The notes beneath the pieces were generated by a model that was given only the letters and a program-made list of their open reading frames with translations, did no database searches and had not been told where the DNA came from. From NCBI GenBank assembly GCA_036023115.1, contig JAYKKT010000089.1, positions 14,812,501 through 14,876,500 of the forward strand: 64,000 nucleotides of DNA. Direction: 5' to 3'. Position 1 is the first letter of the stretch, and every line of letters starts with the position of its first letter. Source of the DNA: Brasenia schreberi. Its lineage: Eukaryota > Streptophyta > Magnoliopsida > Nymphaeales > Cabombaceae. Of the stretch, positions 38,280-50,864 are shown one piece after another. Made by a program: the position numbers and the translations under genes.

Positions 38280-39345
38280 AGGGTTAAGGATGAGCATAAT
38301 TTGATTAAAACCGAATTATATTGAACCAAAATTCTTTGTTTCGGTTCGATAACATTAACAATCAATTCGAGTAGGTTTAGTAATTTTAAGAAGTTGGGTT
38401 TCAAAATGTTCAAAATCAAATGACCTGAATAACCGAAATACTTTAAATATTGTCCCTCAAAACCCTAATCATATTTTGTTGTCTGTGGTTCCTTCCTCTT
38501 CATTACCTTAATCGGTTTTTAATGTCTTCCCCCTCCTTTCCCTCTCTCTGTTGTATTATCCTAATCTATTTTTATCATCCGCTGTCATGCTCAACATGTT
38601 CTCTATCAAACAGCTGCATGCGTCCCTCTCTCTTCCTATTAGGTGAGAGCATCAAGCTGTTACAATGGTCTTCACCATCAAGCATCTGCAATCGTGTTCC
38701 TGGACGAGGGTAAGGTGTTCAGTTCTTCGACTAGGGTTTTGAAGGCGATGAAATCAAACCTTACAAATAAAAATTAATCATTTGGTTTCTTCATTGATCG
38801 CAGCTTTTGCATTCTATTAAGCTTTTCCCTTTTGAACTAGTTATGACGTGCTCTCTAATTTTATTTTCATGGAAATAAATCCCAGGATTGTAAAGGTTTA
38901 TGCAATTGTTTGACTGAGAAAGGTGATCTTATTGTTTCTCTTGCTTATTGCAGTAACATGGTATGACAAGGCAACTTCTATTTGAGTTATAAATATTGTT
39001 CTTTTATGCAATCAAGAAGATGAAATCATCAATCAAGAAGTCGGTTAAACATATCAACCTATTGCATATTATAAGGAGCGTCGTTCAAGGTTATATCAAT
39101 CCAAGCATCAGAAACCGACTAACCGATTGAACGGAACCCAAATATTTTGGTTCGGTATATCATATATTTGATGTCGGTTTTGGTTTGTTTGTTTTTTTAT
39201 GATGTTTCGATGTTCGGTTTATTTGGTTCCATACAGTTTGGTATATCATATAATTGATTTTGGTTTTGATTTGTTTTTTCTGATGTTTTGGTATTCGGTT
39301 TATTCGATTCGATTAGTAAACCGAACCTACCGATGCTGGCGTGAC
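38280..39345. mobile_element. Possible non-autonomous DNA element with GGTTCGGT-rich ends
   Basis: The left side starts GGATGAGCATAATTTG and continues with AAACCGAATTATATTGAACC. The right side is rich in GGTTCGGTATATC and ends near AACCGAACCTACCGATGCTG, loosely inverse to the left. Plant hAT-like elements often have such ends. Within it, a unit of about 80 bp (GGTATATCATATA to TTCGGTTTATT) is duplicated in tandem at 39155-39308. No transposase was seen and the exact ends are uncertain. Confidence 0.35.
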
Positions 39346-39769
39346 GTTTCCCATTGTGTTCTAATGATACAAACTATATCGAAGGGACACGTTCCTTGAA
39401 ATGTTGTAGTGGTATAGTTCAGAATTTTATGAAGGCAGGCTTAAGCAGATCACGAGCATAGATCGACTCCGATCAGGTAGACTCATATAATTGAATATAT
39501 ATGCTATCAACATGTATACATGTTAGAGAAAAATATGTCAAGCCATTCAAAGTTCATGGGCATGCATAAACTCTAGAACTTTACTTTTACAATAAGGATA
39601 AATTTTAAGATGATGATAACTTCAGCAACTTAGAGTTGCTTTTCATTGAGAATTATATAAAATATTTAAGTCAAGCAAGCAGTTCATCCTTTCGTTGAAA
39701 ATCATAATGTCTTAAATTTTAACAAGACCTCTCTCCCTCTTATAAATACACGCACGCATCCAAGTATGC

Positions 39770-39783
39770 TCTCTCTCATATAC

Positions 39784-39818
<35 letters not shown>

Positions 39819-40620
39819 TTATGTGCATGCACATGCACACACACACATATATATTGATTTGATCTTACTCATACCAATGATATCCACTCATGCTTGAACA
39901 TTATTTTTGAAGAGCATAGGCATAATAATATTTTTTCATATTTTTTGATAAACTCTTAAAAAAATTTAAGTTACATTCATGTTACTAAAAAGTAATGAGT
40001 AAAATGTTAAAAGTGGGTAGATCCACTTTATATAGAGAGAGGTAAATTAGATTCTATCCACTTTTGATATGTCCAACTATTGATTTTTAGTATTACAAAT
40101 GTAATTTAAATGTTTTTAAGGAGTTTAAAAAAGTACAAAAGATATTAATATTAAACTTATGCACCCAAAAGCATGTATATTAGTAAACAATGGTAAAAGT
40201 GGGTATGATTCGTTCTCTCTATTTTTCTTTCCCTCTCTCTCTCTTTATATATATATATATATATATATATAGGAAATTTAACATTTTCACTCTTTACTTT
40301 TGGATGATACAAATATAATTTAAAATTTTAAAAAGTTTTAAAAGTACAAAAAATATTATTATTATACTTATGTTACCTAAAAGCAATAGGTGAACATGAT
40401 CCCATCTCTCTTTCTCTTTATATATATATGAAAAACTATATTGTACCTTCTTTGGATATACTCACTCTTTTTCACTCATTGTTTTTACATTTTTTAAGAG
40501 TTTTGAAAAAGTACAAAAAAACATTGTTATTAACAAAAGTGATTGAGAATGAGTGGACATGTGAGGAGTAAATTTGATATATTTTTTCATATATATATAT
40601 ATCTTGTTTTTAAACAATAT
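39770..40620. repeat. Short dispersed AT-rich repeats with TA runs
   Basis: A module of a TA run followed by a TTTAAAAAGT / AAAAGTACAAAAAATATT phrase and a CTTATG(C/T)..CCTAAAAGCA phrase occurs near 40085-40190 and 40310-40390, with a related copy near 40495-40540. A similar module lies at 53930-54110. The copies are diverged. It could be a small MITE-like family, but no inverted ends could be fixed. Confidence 0.5.
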
Positions 40621-41102
40621 GATTTTAAGATATTGTGACTTATACAGCACGATCATACCTACTTTAGTGTCAACGAATCATGCCACTCTCTCTTGACTTG
40701 ATTAAAAAAAGTATATAAACATCCAGTCGTTAGGTTGAGTGCCAGGCAACAGGCTTTTTATAGCTACCATGAACAGCTTTTGGTTAGCCGTCGCGAAAAA
40801 CAAAGTTCTGAATTGACAAACTAACGGCACCCAAAATAGCGCGAGAAATTTAGAAGTTCTGAAAAGGAAATCTAGAATTCTTGTGGAAAAGAAGGTAATA
40901 ACTAACAAACTAAAATCGGGTTTAGTTAAAGAAAAGGCCTTAACATTTTGTAAACTATGTCAGGGAATATTCAATTTATAATTTTGAAAAAACGTAAGAA
41001 ATATCATTTAAGACAAGGAAGCTTCACCTCCCAACTTCCCTTTATCCTGGAGAAAGGGTTCGGAGTAATCTTTCTCATGTGAAAAAATGTCTTTTTTTTG
41101 TG

Positions 41103-41203
41103 TGGTAAATGGGGAGGCAGAAGCCAGATGCACTCCCCGGGTATCGACTTCCTGATCAGCAACTTGTGAATCGCCTAGCCTGGTAACTATTGTTCTTTGT
41201 GAA
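41103..41203 (-). mobile_element. tRNA-derived SINE, copy 2
   Basis: On the minus strand it matches copy 1 at 33302: GGCGATTCACAAGTTGCTGA in the middle and GTGCATCTGGCTTCTGCCTC near the end. It carries a small deletion around the B box and is diverged. Confidence 0.6.
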
Positions 41204-41689
41204 AGAATATCATTTATTTCAGTTGGTCAAAAATGAATTTCAATAAGTATCATAAACGAGCATCCAATCAATTCCCACTAAAACTAGAGTGGGCTTGGAT
41301 ATACTACCGTTGCGAAGTCCTTGTTGCCTGTTGGTGGAGTTGTTTTCTCTCGGCAGTGCACCCACAATCAGCTTTCGCCTCCCTAGATTTTGTTGTTGGA
41401 CCCAAAGAAAGGGGTATAGATTTTGACCCGACTGGTGGTACTGATGTTAGTATTGGACCAGAAACAATTGCCAGACCAGCTACCGGGTGTGACAAACCAC
41501 CAAATAATAAATAAATGAGTCTCCTCTGCCATGTCTACCAAGGAGTCAACATATCATTTGGATGTGTGGTTTTATAGGTTTTTAAGTGGTTTTGGTAGTG
41601 ATAACGAAATATAGCATATTCATCCTACTCTCTCTCTCCATGCACATGATATATATATATATATATATATCATTAATGTTGAATGAAAA

Positions 41690-41895
41690 GAACTTTGTTC
41701 ATGGGATCATTTTTGCATGACCGATCCCAAACCCCAATAGAAAAAAAGGGTTGTGTTAGGTTTTCGATAGCTAGTGTAAAACTTTGTCAAACTTAATTAC
41801 CATAAATTCTATAAATGATAAGACTTTCTGAAAACAAACAATTCATGTAGGTGACCTATCTACTATGAGAAAAGGCTTAGTTGTTTTAATGTTCA
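41690..41895 (+). mobile_element. Internally deleted RTE-LINE derivative
   Basis: About 200 bp. The first half, with GGGTTGTGTTAGG and AGCTAGTGTAAAACTTTG, matches the 5' end of the RTE LINE at 7886. The last part, with CATGTAGGTGACC..TCTACTATGAGAAAAGG and then TTAGTTGTTTTAATG, matches its 3' end at 11110-11165. The roughly 3 kb of coding sequence between is absent. It could be an ordinary deletion or a non-autonomous form able to use RTE enzymes. Confidence 0.75.
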
Positions 41896-42574
41896 AAGGA
41901 TGGTAGTTGTACTAATACGGGGGGAAAGCATATGACACCAAACAATAACAGCATTTGGACCAAAAAAAGACAAATGACTCTCCTCAGCCATGTCTTCCAA
42001 GGAACCAACATTCATTTGTAAGGGACTTTCCCCAATTTTCTTTGGGCATGTTTGGTTAACCTATAAATGTGATTTGGATTCACAACTCTTTTTTTCCACT
42101 CAATGTCCAATTGGACGCCTATCCAACAGAAGCAGAGATGGGAACAAATTCATCCTCATCGGTGGCTTTAGTACTCCTCTAAGATTCAAATAAACATCGA
42201 TAGTGGCGGATGTAGAAAATTTGTTAGGGTAGGACGAAGGACAACCTATAAAACCCTAAAAGCGGGGTACTGTAGGTAGTACGACAACCCATTTAACCAT
42301 GGGATATGCGTTTTTTTTATTATTTTTCCAATTTTCTTCGGTCCAATGCAGATTGAATGCCGAGTGTCAAACCTTTCAAAGCATGTTCAAGCTTGTATCC
42401 TCAAAATTGCATGAAGAAAATAAAATAAAGAAAGCAACAAAAACAAACTTTCAAAACTATGATAGTTGATCGTGTTCGTGTCAAAATAAAGCCAATCCAA
42501 ATATAATTTGATGTTTTGCATATATTGTGTGGATACTAAAACATTTTGGGTTGTGTTCCTTGCGAGTGTTACAT

Positions 42575-42646
42575 TAGCAACAATTTAGTTATTGTTATCG
42601 CTAAAAATCATAGCAACAATTTAGTTATTGTTATCGCTAAAAATCA
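42575..42646. repeat. 36-bp tandem duplication
   Basis: Two exact adjacent copies of a 36-bp unit that begins TAGCAACAATTTAGTTATTG. With no spacer and only two copies it is a simple tandem duplication. Confidence 0.92.
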
Positions 42647-42649
42647 TAA

Positions 42650-44650
42650 CGGCACCAGAGTCACCAAAAAGGAATTTAAGAGACTTTTCTAGTGATAGCT
42701 ATAGCCTCTAGTACTTTCTTTTTTAGTCAATATTTTCTTATAATAGTTCTTTAATAAGATATACCTTTTTATCTTAATACCTATTTTTTCGTGGTTATGA
42801 TATCCCAAATAGGGTTATTATAGATTTGAGTTGGTTGAGACACACTCATCATATTCTCATGGTTCATAATTGCTTGAGCTTTACTCGAACCCTCTAAAAA
42901 TAGAAGTCTTGTCTAGCACACCCACACTTCACCAATTTGTACATCTGATCTTTCCGTGCCATTTGAATTGAGTCACTCCGTGATTTTGATTGCATCCGTA
43001 TCAGTGTGTTTTAGGTCATGTTTGTTTTGCATATTATTTTGTGTTCATGTTAAAAGTAGGTTAAACCCTAATAATTTCATCTAATTAAAAATAATTTATA
43101 CTACTAATAGGATGTTCGTTTAGAAGCCTGCAAGTTGGCGTGAAGAGGACGACGATGACCTCGGGAGTGCCGAAAGCTTGTACGAAGCCAAGGAATTAGA
43201 TTCTCTGTCTTCTTTTTTCTCTAACCACAATATGGACAAAAACCCAACGTCTCACTAAATAAAAATGAATAAAATCCCAACACAAAGTATAAAAAGAGGA
43301 AAAAAGAATTATTAAAAAATTGCAAAATAGGGCTGGATATGGGTCATGCAGGTGGCAGTTTCATGTTTTCAGATATTTTCGTGTCATGTCGTTCCGTTTT
43401 ATGGCAAAACAGGTTAACCCGAACAAGGATGGATCTTCGTATTACTTTGTCAACAAGTACAGGTACTTTGAAGTTGTTTCCACGTTAAATGTTAGTCATC
43501 TGGTATGATACTTTGAGTGTACATGAATAAGGACTTTTTCAATAGTAAATTGTGTTCTTCTTTGGGTTTTCATGTCATGTTCAGATTTACAGTGCTATTA
43601 CGTGGAGAAATGTTCATGGGAAAGAGATCCCTGCTCCTCGCGGGAACCTGTCTTGAGCGGGACGGATTTGAAGTTATTTCATGTCATGTTCACATGTAAA
43701 AGTGAGTTCCAACCTATATTTGATCATCCTTCTTTTTTCTTCGATGAGTCTTCATGAACACTATTCTGCCCCCATAAACATTCCTAACTATATGAACTCA
43801 ATCGACGTCTATTGGCATTGCAAACTTTAGTTAACAAGATCAGTGTTGTTTAAGAAACCGTCCTCTGCCACCATCAATCATTTCTTCTACTTTCTTCTTT
43901 TTCTTTGCGTCAGAAGCATCACTTGTTACCACCACCATGACCTTCATGTCCACAATCACACACATAGTGACGAACTTAAATTTTTTTTTTGGGATGAGAC
44001 AAATAGCCTTTTGAATGGTTTTAAGTGGGATGAATAATGTATTATAATAATCCATGGATCTTATCACGGGCTATAGACTTTGAGTTGATTTTTGAAATTT
44101 AAGACACCTCAGCTTAATCTAGAACCGCCACTGCACCCACATACACACATAAATTGTGTGACAGACCATAACAAAGCACATACTTCATTCACATTTCTAT
44201 TTTCGTTTACGTCGCTTGTGGTGGAGCCAACATTGAACTTATCCATGGACATGTGACCGTTAGAAGTAAAAAATTTAAACCGCTGAAGATTCTACATGTG
44301 TGACTTTATTCTAATTAAACTGCATTCTTACCAAAGCAAGAGCGAAATAAACGTTGTGTGGACCTAACGTATTCACATTTATAAGAGAACTATATGAAAT
44401 TTAAAATTATGGATTTAATTTTTAATCAAGAAATTATCTTTTCTACAAGAAAGACATGTCAATGGTTACATTATTAACATGAACGAGAAGCATGTGCTCA
44501 GCTTTTCTAACTCAGCTGTTTGGTTTGGCCAAACCGATCTAATGATATGAAAGTAACAAGATCTGCAGTTGCAGAACAACTCGTGTTCAGGTTTAGCTCG
44601 TGTACCAGCACTACCAGCTAGGTAAATGAAACCTCCGGATTCAATTACTT
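42650..44650. other. Intergenic, no recognisable gene
   Basis: Short open frames only. The stretch 43330-43700 has repeated TCATGTCATGTTC phrases in both directions and may be old repeat sequence. No RNA gene was recognised. Confidence 0.4.
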
Positions 44651-44765
44651 GTGTGTGCGTAGACAAGGCAGGTTCTGGTTTTCCTAGAATCAGGAATCGG
44701 AACAAAACCAGGACCGTTCTGGTTCTGGTTCTGGTTCTGGTTTGAGTCCTAAGCATGAAAACTCT

Positions 44766-45138
44766 TGTATAGCAGATGGCTATAAGGTCTCATGCATAAC
44801 GGATATGCAATAAAAAAGGAGGGCCTCCTTTCATATTATATTAGATCATTTTTCATTTTGCTAAACAAACAGATTTAAATATTTTTTTATAAAATATAAC
44901 ATAAGAGGTAAGTAGCCTTTTCTCTTTGCTGAAACGGACATCCAAATAGGTAAATAAAGAAAGGATGAAAACTAAAATGAATATATATATACAAAGATAC
45001 ATAAAAACATAAATATATACAATGAACAATTTATTTGATCTTCTCTCTCGGCTCGATATATTTTCATTCTATGTGAAACCTCTTCGATGGTGATGTGCCA
45101 AACAATCCACAGCCCCAGGATGATGCTCTACTATAACA
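44766..45138 (+). repeat. 5' LTR of the copia element
   Basis: Starts TGTATAGCAGATGGC and ends near CTATAACA. Similar to 49500-49877 for most of its length, but the last 60 bp or so are weakly matched, so the right end is approximate. Confidence 0.75.
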
Positions 45139-47099
45139 AAGAAACCAATAAATAGCATCAGAGCCTCTTATCGGTCCTAACAAGCACTTGACTCAACAAC
45201 TTATTAGATTGACATCATTTTCTAGACAAACCTCGTTAGATCTGAGCAGAAAGTGCCTATTAAAGCTCTTCATGGTTTTAACAAGAGAAGCGCATAATAT
45301 ATATATATATATACATACATAGATCAATATTGTTTGAAGAACTCTCTTGTTGGTCTCTTTTCATAATAATATAGATTAAAAAATACAAAATAAAGAGAAA
45401 TACTTATCTGATTGCAGAAATAAAAAGTCATTGCAGCCACGAACGTCACAAATTCATTCCCTTGAGTGGTAGCTTGCCCTTTGTTTTCTTGACAAGCAAA
45501 GAGCGTTTCTCTATACATCTCATTAGTTTTGAAACTCTGTGATAATTCTAGACTAGTACTTAAAACATTTTTGAATTGCAGATCAGTAGCTAAAATTATT
45601 TTCAGTTAGACTGTTTATTTTTTTAAATTGTTGAATGACACTTCTTGCACAAATTTTGGATTTATCCTGAAACTTGTTTGGAAATTAACAGATTAAATTT
45701 CTTTTAGGTAAAGTATCTATTTTATTTCCAGAATAACACCTGATATAACTCTTAATTACATAGATGTGCAAGTTGATATTTACAGACTACTACTAGTAAT
45801 TTCTTAAATATTACCATTTAGTGCTTACATTAGCATTAATGTATTATTTGTCTGCATTAAGCTATTGCTAATTAAAACTCTTGTGTGGTTATTACTTGCC
45901 TATCTTGGTTGCTAGACTCATTTTTCTAAATGATTTGTCAAATATTGAAATTAAAAATAGGTTACATATTATGTGTCTCCAAGTTGGCTAAAACATAAAA
46001 ACTAAATGGTTTGAATTTTCAAACAAGAAAAAGTTGTATCTCATTGGCCTTCACTCAAGGGTGTTGAATATGTCTTACGAGAAACTAGGATTGAATCTAC
46101 TTCAAGATCAATAATTGAGAAAAGAAAAGTTATAAAACTTTTTCCAAAAAAGTATTTGATGCAGTCACAACCAAATATAATACCACAACTGATTTACATG
46201 ACTAGTTGCTCTTGCGATGGTACAACTCTTTTAGAATAAAAGATGAACAATGTAGTAGAGCATGCGAACAAAATGCTCTCAATAACCAAAGACTTAGTAG
46301 TAGCCAACTTAGTCATCCTAGATCTCGTCTAGATCTCTATGATCTTAAATAGCCTTCTCCCTTCTTAGGATATGATTACTATTACTTTTAGGGTTAATAG
46401 AACTATTATCCTACCTTAATTCTCTCTAAAATTGATAATTGAACAAGAGTACCTCAAGAAGGGCAAAAAGGAAAATTCACTCATTTCTGAAGATAACCTA
46501 GTTCTAGTTCTCACAACAACCAGAAAAAGAGATAACAATTTTTTTTTGAAAAAGTTAACAAAAAGAAAGGTCAATCATTTATAAAATCATAAGAATCTGC
46601 TTATCGAGTAAAGTACTTTAACTAGAGAAAAATGAGACACTTTGAAAGGGACTTCCACAACAGCAAGAAAGGTGATGATAATAACACTCAACAAAATGGT
46701 TGAAAGGATAAGCGTGAGATAGTCTGCGTGATCTTAGAATGCCTTCATCTAGACCCTGAGGTTTCTTGTTGATAGAATGACTTTGGAGCAACACACCACA
46801 TTGCAAAGAGCAAAAATAATGCAATTGACCTCAAAGAGTACTGACCCGAAGAACATCATGTCTAGGAGTCAAATCATTTAGGATCAATATAACATACACT
46901 CTTATATTATTCATTTATGTATTAATTGTGTCTTATATAAGGCACAATTTCATTTTTATGTCTATACTGGTTTAAAAGGCTTTGAGGTTAGAATTTTATT
47001 CTTGAGAAGGTGACCATAAGAAAAACATGGCTATATGTATTTTACTAGAATTCTTGTTTCCAATATTGCTTGTTTAAGCTTAACACTTTAAATAATAAA

Positions 47100-47740
47100 G
47101 AATCATCTACTTCTTCTAGTTATATTGATTGTATAATGCTTCTTGATGTGAATGCATGACATAAAAGGCTACCACATGTTAACCTAAATAAGTTAAAGAA
47201 ATTAGCAACCTTCCTTTGACTTATTACCTGTATTTAATGAAACCACAGAAAAGATCTTTTTCCAAAGAAGCAAGGCGAGTCATAAATTTATTAGAAATCA
47301 TTCATACTAACATCTATGGTTTTTTTAGAATAAGTTCTCATCATGTTTATTTTATAGCCTTTATTGATGATAGTTTGAGGTATAGATATGCATACATCTT
47401 GTCACATAAATATGAAGCGTTATACATATTCAAAGAATATAAATAAGAAGTTGAAAATCAACTACGATGCATAATTAAAGTATTGAGGTTTGATCGACAC
47501 GGAGAATACACTTCAATTGAGTTTGCTAAATATTATGAGGACCTCGGGTTGATAGAAAGTAAGGATACTCAATTGTTAGAGGACATTAAGAATGCCATAT
47601 TTATAAATAATGATGATAATAACAATGATCTTCTAGATCTTGATAGATCATCATTTAAACTCATAGAAACAGAACCAAATAGTCTTTTCTTGCAAACTAA
47701 AATATTAAGTGGTCATACGAGACCATAAGTTCCTCATCCT
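47100..47740 (+). pseudogene. Copia integrase region, broken
   Basis: Readings give a GAG-pre-integrase-like LPHVNLNKLKKLA near 47170, then INLLEIIHTNIYGFF, YFIAFIDDSLRYRYAYIL and LRFDRHGEYTSIEFAKYYE. These correspond to the copia integrase core order (HTDICGP, FIDD.SR, R.D.GGEY). Stops and frame changes interrupt it, and two of the conserved residues are altered. Confidence 0.85.
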
Positions 47741-48109
47741 ACTTGCAAGATTATTATACTTACTTAGTTGAGGAGATATGCTATTTATAGATTTAGAAAT
47801 GACAATTGATAACCTAAGTTAATGTGAAGCTATGAGCTCATCTGAATCACCATATTGGCTAAAAGCAATGGATGAGAAAATTGAATTCGTTAAAAAAATA
47901 AAGTCTAAAAGTATGTGGTTTTGTCAAAGAAAAGAAAAGCAATTGGTTCTAAATAGGTATTCCAAAAGAAATACGAAGTGGATAGTTCAATCAAAAAATT
48001 TAAAGCGATGTTGGTTGTAAATGTTTTTCGCAAAAAGAAGGAATTAATTATATTGATATGTATTTCTCTATTGCAAAATTTGTATCCATAAGGATAATTT
48101 TGGTAATTA

Positions 48110-48680
48110 TGGTTTTTTATTATTTGAATTTATATGAGTTAGATGTAAAGACTACTTTTCTAAATAGTGACTTTAATGAAGTAATTTACATTAAATAACT
48201 AGAAGACTATATAATTAAAGGTCATGATGATATGGTATATAGGTTGAAGAAATCCATATATGACCTAAAGCAATCACTTTGTTAATGATATTTGACTTTT
48301 CAAGATGTCATTATCGAACTTGAGTTTGTGGCTAATTGATTGGATCATTGTGTCTATTTTTTAAACAATGAGAGCCACTTTGTCATCCTATCTCTTTATG
48401 TAAATGATATTTTGTTTGTTGGTAATGACAATAATATGATTATTAAGACCAAGTCATGATTGAGTTCTAAGATCAAAATGAAGGATATAGGAGAAACATT
48501 CTATATCCTTGGTATAAAAATTACCCATAATAGAGCATCTAAACTATTATTTCTAATTTGAGAGGTACTTGATTATATCCTTGAGAAAATCACAATGGAT
48601 GACTACAAGTCTACTAGTACACTCATTAAAAAAGGGGTCAAGCTTAAAGCATATTATCTTAGTGATGGAAAAGAATAACC
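48110..48680 (+). pseudogene. Copia reverse transcriptase region, broken
   Basis: LYELDVKTTFLNSDFNEVIY near 48130, then VYRLKKSIYDLKQS, then FVILSLYVNDILFVGN near 48390 and MKDIGETFYILGIKI. The usual YVDDIL catalytic box reads YVNDIL, so one catalytic aspartate is lost, and stops break the frame. Confidence 0.88.
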
Positions 48681-48689
48681 AAATGTTCT

Positions 48690-49320
48690 AAGTTGTTGGT
48701 AGCTTAATGTATGATGTGCTATGTACATGACTTGATATCAACTTTGTTGTTAGTGTCATGAGTAAATATCAAAGTAATCATGGTTGGTAATATTGAGTTA
48801 CTGTAAAGAGGATTCTAAAATATCTAAAAGAAAAAGGGATTTAAAACTATGCTATCATGCATATAAATTAAAAATAAATAGATATTCATATGTTAACTTT
48901 ACTAAAAGTAAAGATAACAAAAAATCAACTTCTCATCAAGTTTTCAGGTATTATTGTTTATTGATCATGAAAGAAACAAGGTTATGTAGTATTTCATACA
49001 TAAGAAGCTGAGTATACCAATGAGTACCATTTGGATAAGCCCCTTCAATCACGATTTGAAGTTGGATATAACCAACGAGTCATTTGCTATTTATTGTGAC
49101 AACAATGCAACCATAACTCTTATAAAGAGTGGAGTTAATAGCTCAAGGAGCAAACATATATGGTAAAGTATCATTATGTACATGATATGGTACACAAGAA
49201 TAAAATATTTGTCTCTTATCTTTCTTTGTGGGATATGACATCAGATCCCTTGGCAAAAGGTATACCTAAAGATTTGTTTGCTAAACATGTTACTAGAGAC
49301 ATGTTTAGAGTTTTCAGTTG
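48690..49320 (+). pseudogene. Copia RNase H region, broken
   Basis: Includes VILSYCKEDSKISKRKRDLK near 48784 (compare the family's VL RYLKGT..), a degraded middle, and the terminal DPLAKGIPKDLFAKH near 49245, a common copia pol ending. Several stops are present. Confidence 0.75.
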
Positions 49321-49499
49321 TGTGAAAATATATACATGAGTTGTTATGCATGCAAAATGTATTGGTTACGATAATCACATAACATGAATAACTTATGGGA
49401 GTTATACTTTGGTATAATTGAAAAATGATACAGTTGGTAAAGCAAGTAAAAAGTGGGAAAAAGATTTAAGTCATATGGCAAAGTGGGAGATGATAACTA

Positions 49500-49877
49500 T
49501 GTATAACAAATGGCCATAAGGCCTCATGCATAATGGATATGCAATAACGAAAAAGGCCCCCTTCTTTATTGCATAGACCACTTTCTATTTTGCTAAACAA
49601 ACATATTTAAAGAATTTCCTTTTACAAGATATAACATAAGATAAGAGGGAAGGAGCCGTTTCTCTTGACTGAAATGGAAATCTGAAAAAGGTAAATAAAG
49701 TAAGGATGAAAACTGAAATGAATACAAAGAAACAAAAATATATACCGTAAACGATTTATTTTATCTTCTCTCTCGACTCTCTGTTTTTCCATTCTCTGCG
49801 TAACCTCTTCGATGACGACGGCCGTGGCAAGAGATCTAAAGCTCAACGGACCACCGAAAATGAGAGAAATCATTACA
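49500..49877 (+). repeat. 3' LTR of the copia element
   Basis: Starts TGTATAACAAATGGCC and ends near CATTACA. It follows a purine-rich tract. The overall match to the 5' LTR is clear, but many substitutions and small indels separate the two. Confidence 0.75.
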
Positions 49878-50767
49878 AAATTAAAATTTTAAAGAAAAAA
49901 AAATTATGGAACCACTGGTTCTAGTTTAAATCTGGTTCTATGAAAGGTGGAACTGGATCTAAACTGGGTGGTTCCTAGTCTGGTCCTGGTTTGAGCGTGT
50001 TCTTTGAATGGTTTAGTTCCGGTTGGAATCACCAGACCAGTTCCAAACCGACCAAGTTTGTGTGTGTGTGAGAGAGATGTTGCAAATCAAGTAGGCTCCT
50101 TGTGAAACCATAATCCTAAATTCATGTCATAGGTTTATTCAGTTTCTGAGAAATTTCTTACTTGCATGTGAGCTTGTCCATCCCATACACCCTTCTTATC
50201 GTGACCGGATCTAAAGCAAAAAAAATATTAAATGCTGTTCATATCTTTGCCGGCCAGGGTCCTTCCAATAGTTAGGTTCAGTTTATCTGCACAAATGGGT
50301 CCGACCCGAACGAGTACTCTACCATTTCCACCGGCAGCATGATGCTTGCTTGTATTGGTCTGTCACAATCCCGTATGTACGGTTAGACTGCTTCTATTTG
50401 GCTCGTTTCTACCATGGGATGATTTTTTTTTTCTTTTTCTCAATTTTATCGTATAAGTCTCCACATAATTAAAATCATGTCTATATACTGTTGATGGGTT
50501 TCACCAACACATTGTGTTTAGCACTCATGGAGTCTATTTGGGTCCAAAAGATGGATCTTTACTGCAATACGAAACGGACCCACATCGGATCAGGGTATAT
50601 CACTTTTTAGTTTGGCTTTCTGGACCTCTTTTGTCCCGTTTGCAAGACTTCACGTGCCAATGATCATCTTTCATATTCATAGGTGTTTTAGTTCGGCACT
50701 CATGGAGTCTATTCTTTGTTTGTTCTTTTCACTTGGATTATGAATTGAAGATGGAAGTGGGTCTGGT

Positions 50768-50864
50768 GTACTCAACAGCTCACCTTGTTAGGGGGTCAAC
50801 TCACGAGTCGAATGTCATGAGTTCGGAACCAAGGGTGTGCATCTAGCTTCAACTTCTCCATCTG
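50768..50864 (+). mobile_element. tRNA-derived SINE, copy 3
   Basis: Contains ACAGCTCACCTTGTTAGGG, GGTCAACTCACGAGTCGAAT, ATGAGTTCGGAACC and GTGTGCATCTAGCTTC in the same order as copy 1. Confidence 0.7.

Larger units (their letters stand above)
44766..49877 (+). mobile_element. Ty1/copia LTR retrotransposon with both LTRs, inactivated
   Basis: The 5' LTR at 44766-45138 and 3' LTR at 49500-49877 both begin TGTATA and share most of their sequence, including ATGCAATAA, TTTTGCTAAACAAACA and GATCTTCTCTCTCG-type blocks. A primer-binding-like site TAGCATCAGAGCC lies at about 45154, close to the TGGTATCAGAGC used by many copia elements. A purine-rich tract (AAAGTGGGAGATGATAA) precedes the 3' LTR. Between are gag-like KLNGLNFQ (near 46000), integrase, reverse transcriptase and RNase H remnants. 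The LTRs differ noticeably, so the insertion is old. No 5-bp target duplication is visible. Confidence 0.88.

Noticed and set aside
41233..41514. 93-codon plus-strand frame
   Set aside because: No family motif and no upstream or downstream exon; another frame on the minus strand is equally long.
42575..42646. CRISPR-like 36-bp repeat
   Set aside because: Only two copies with no spacer, in a plant genome.
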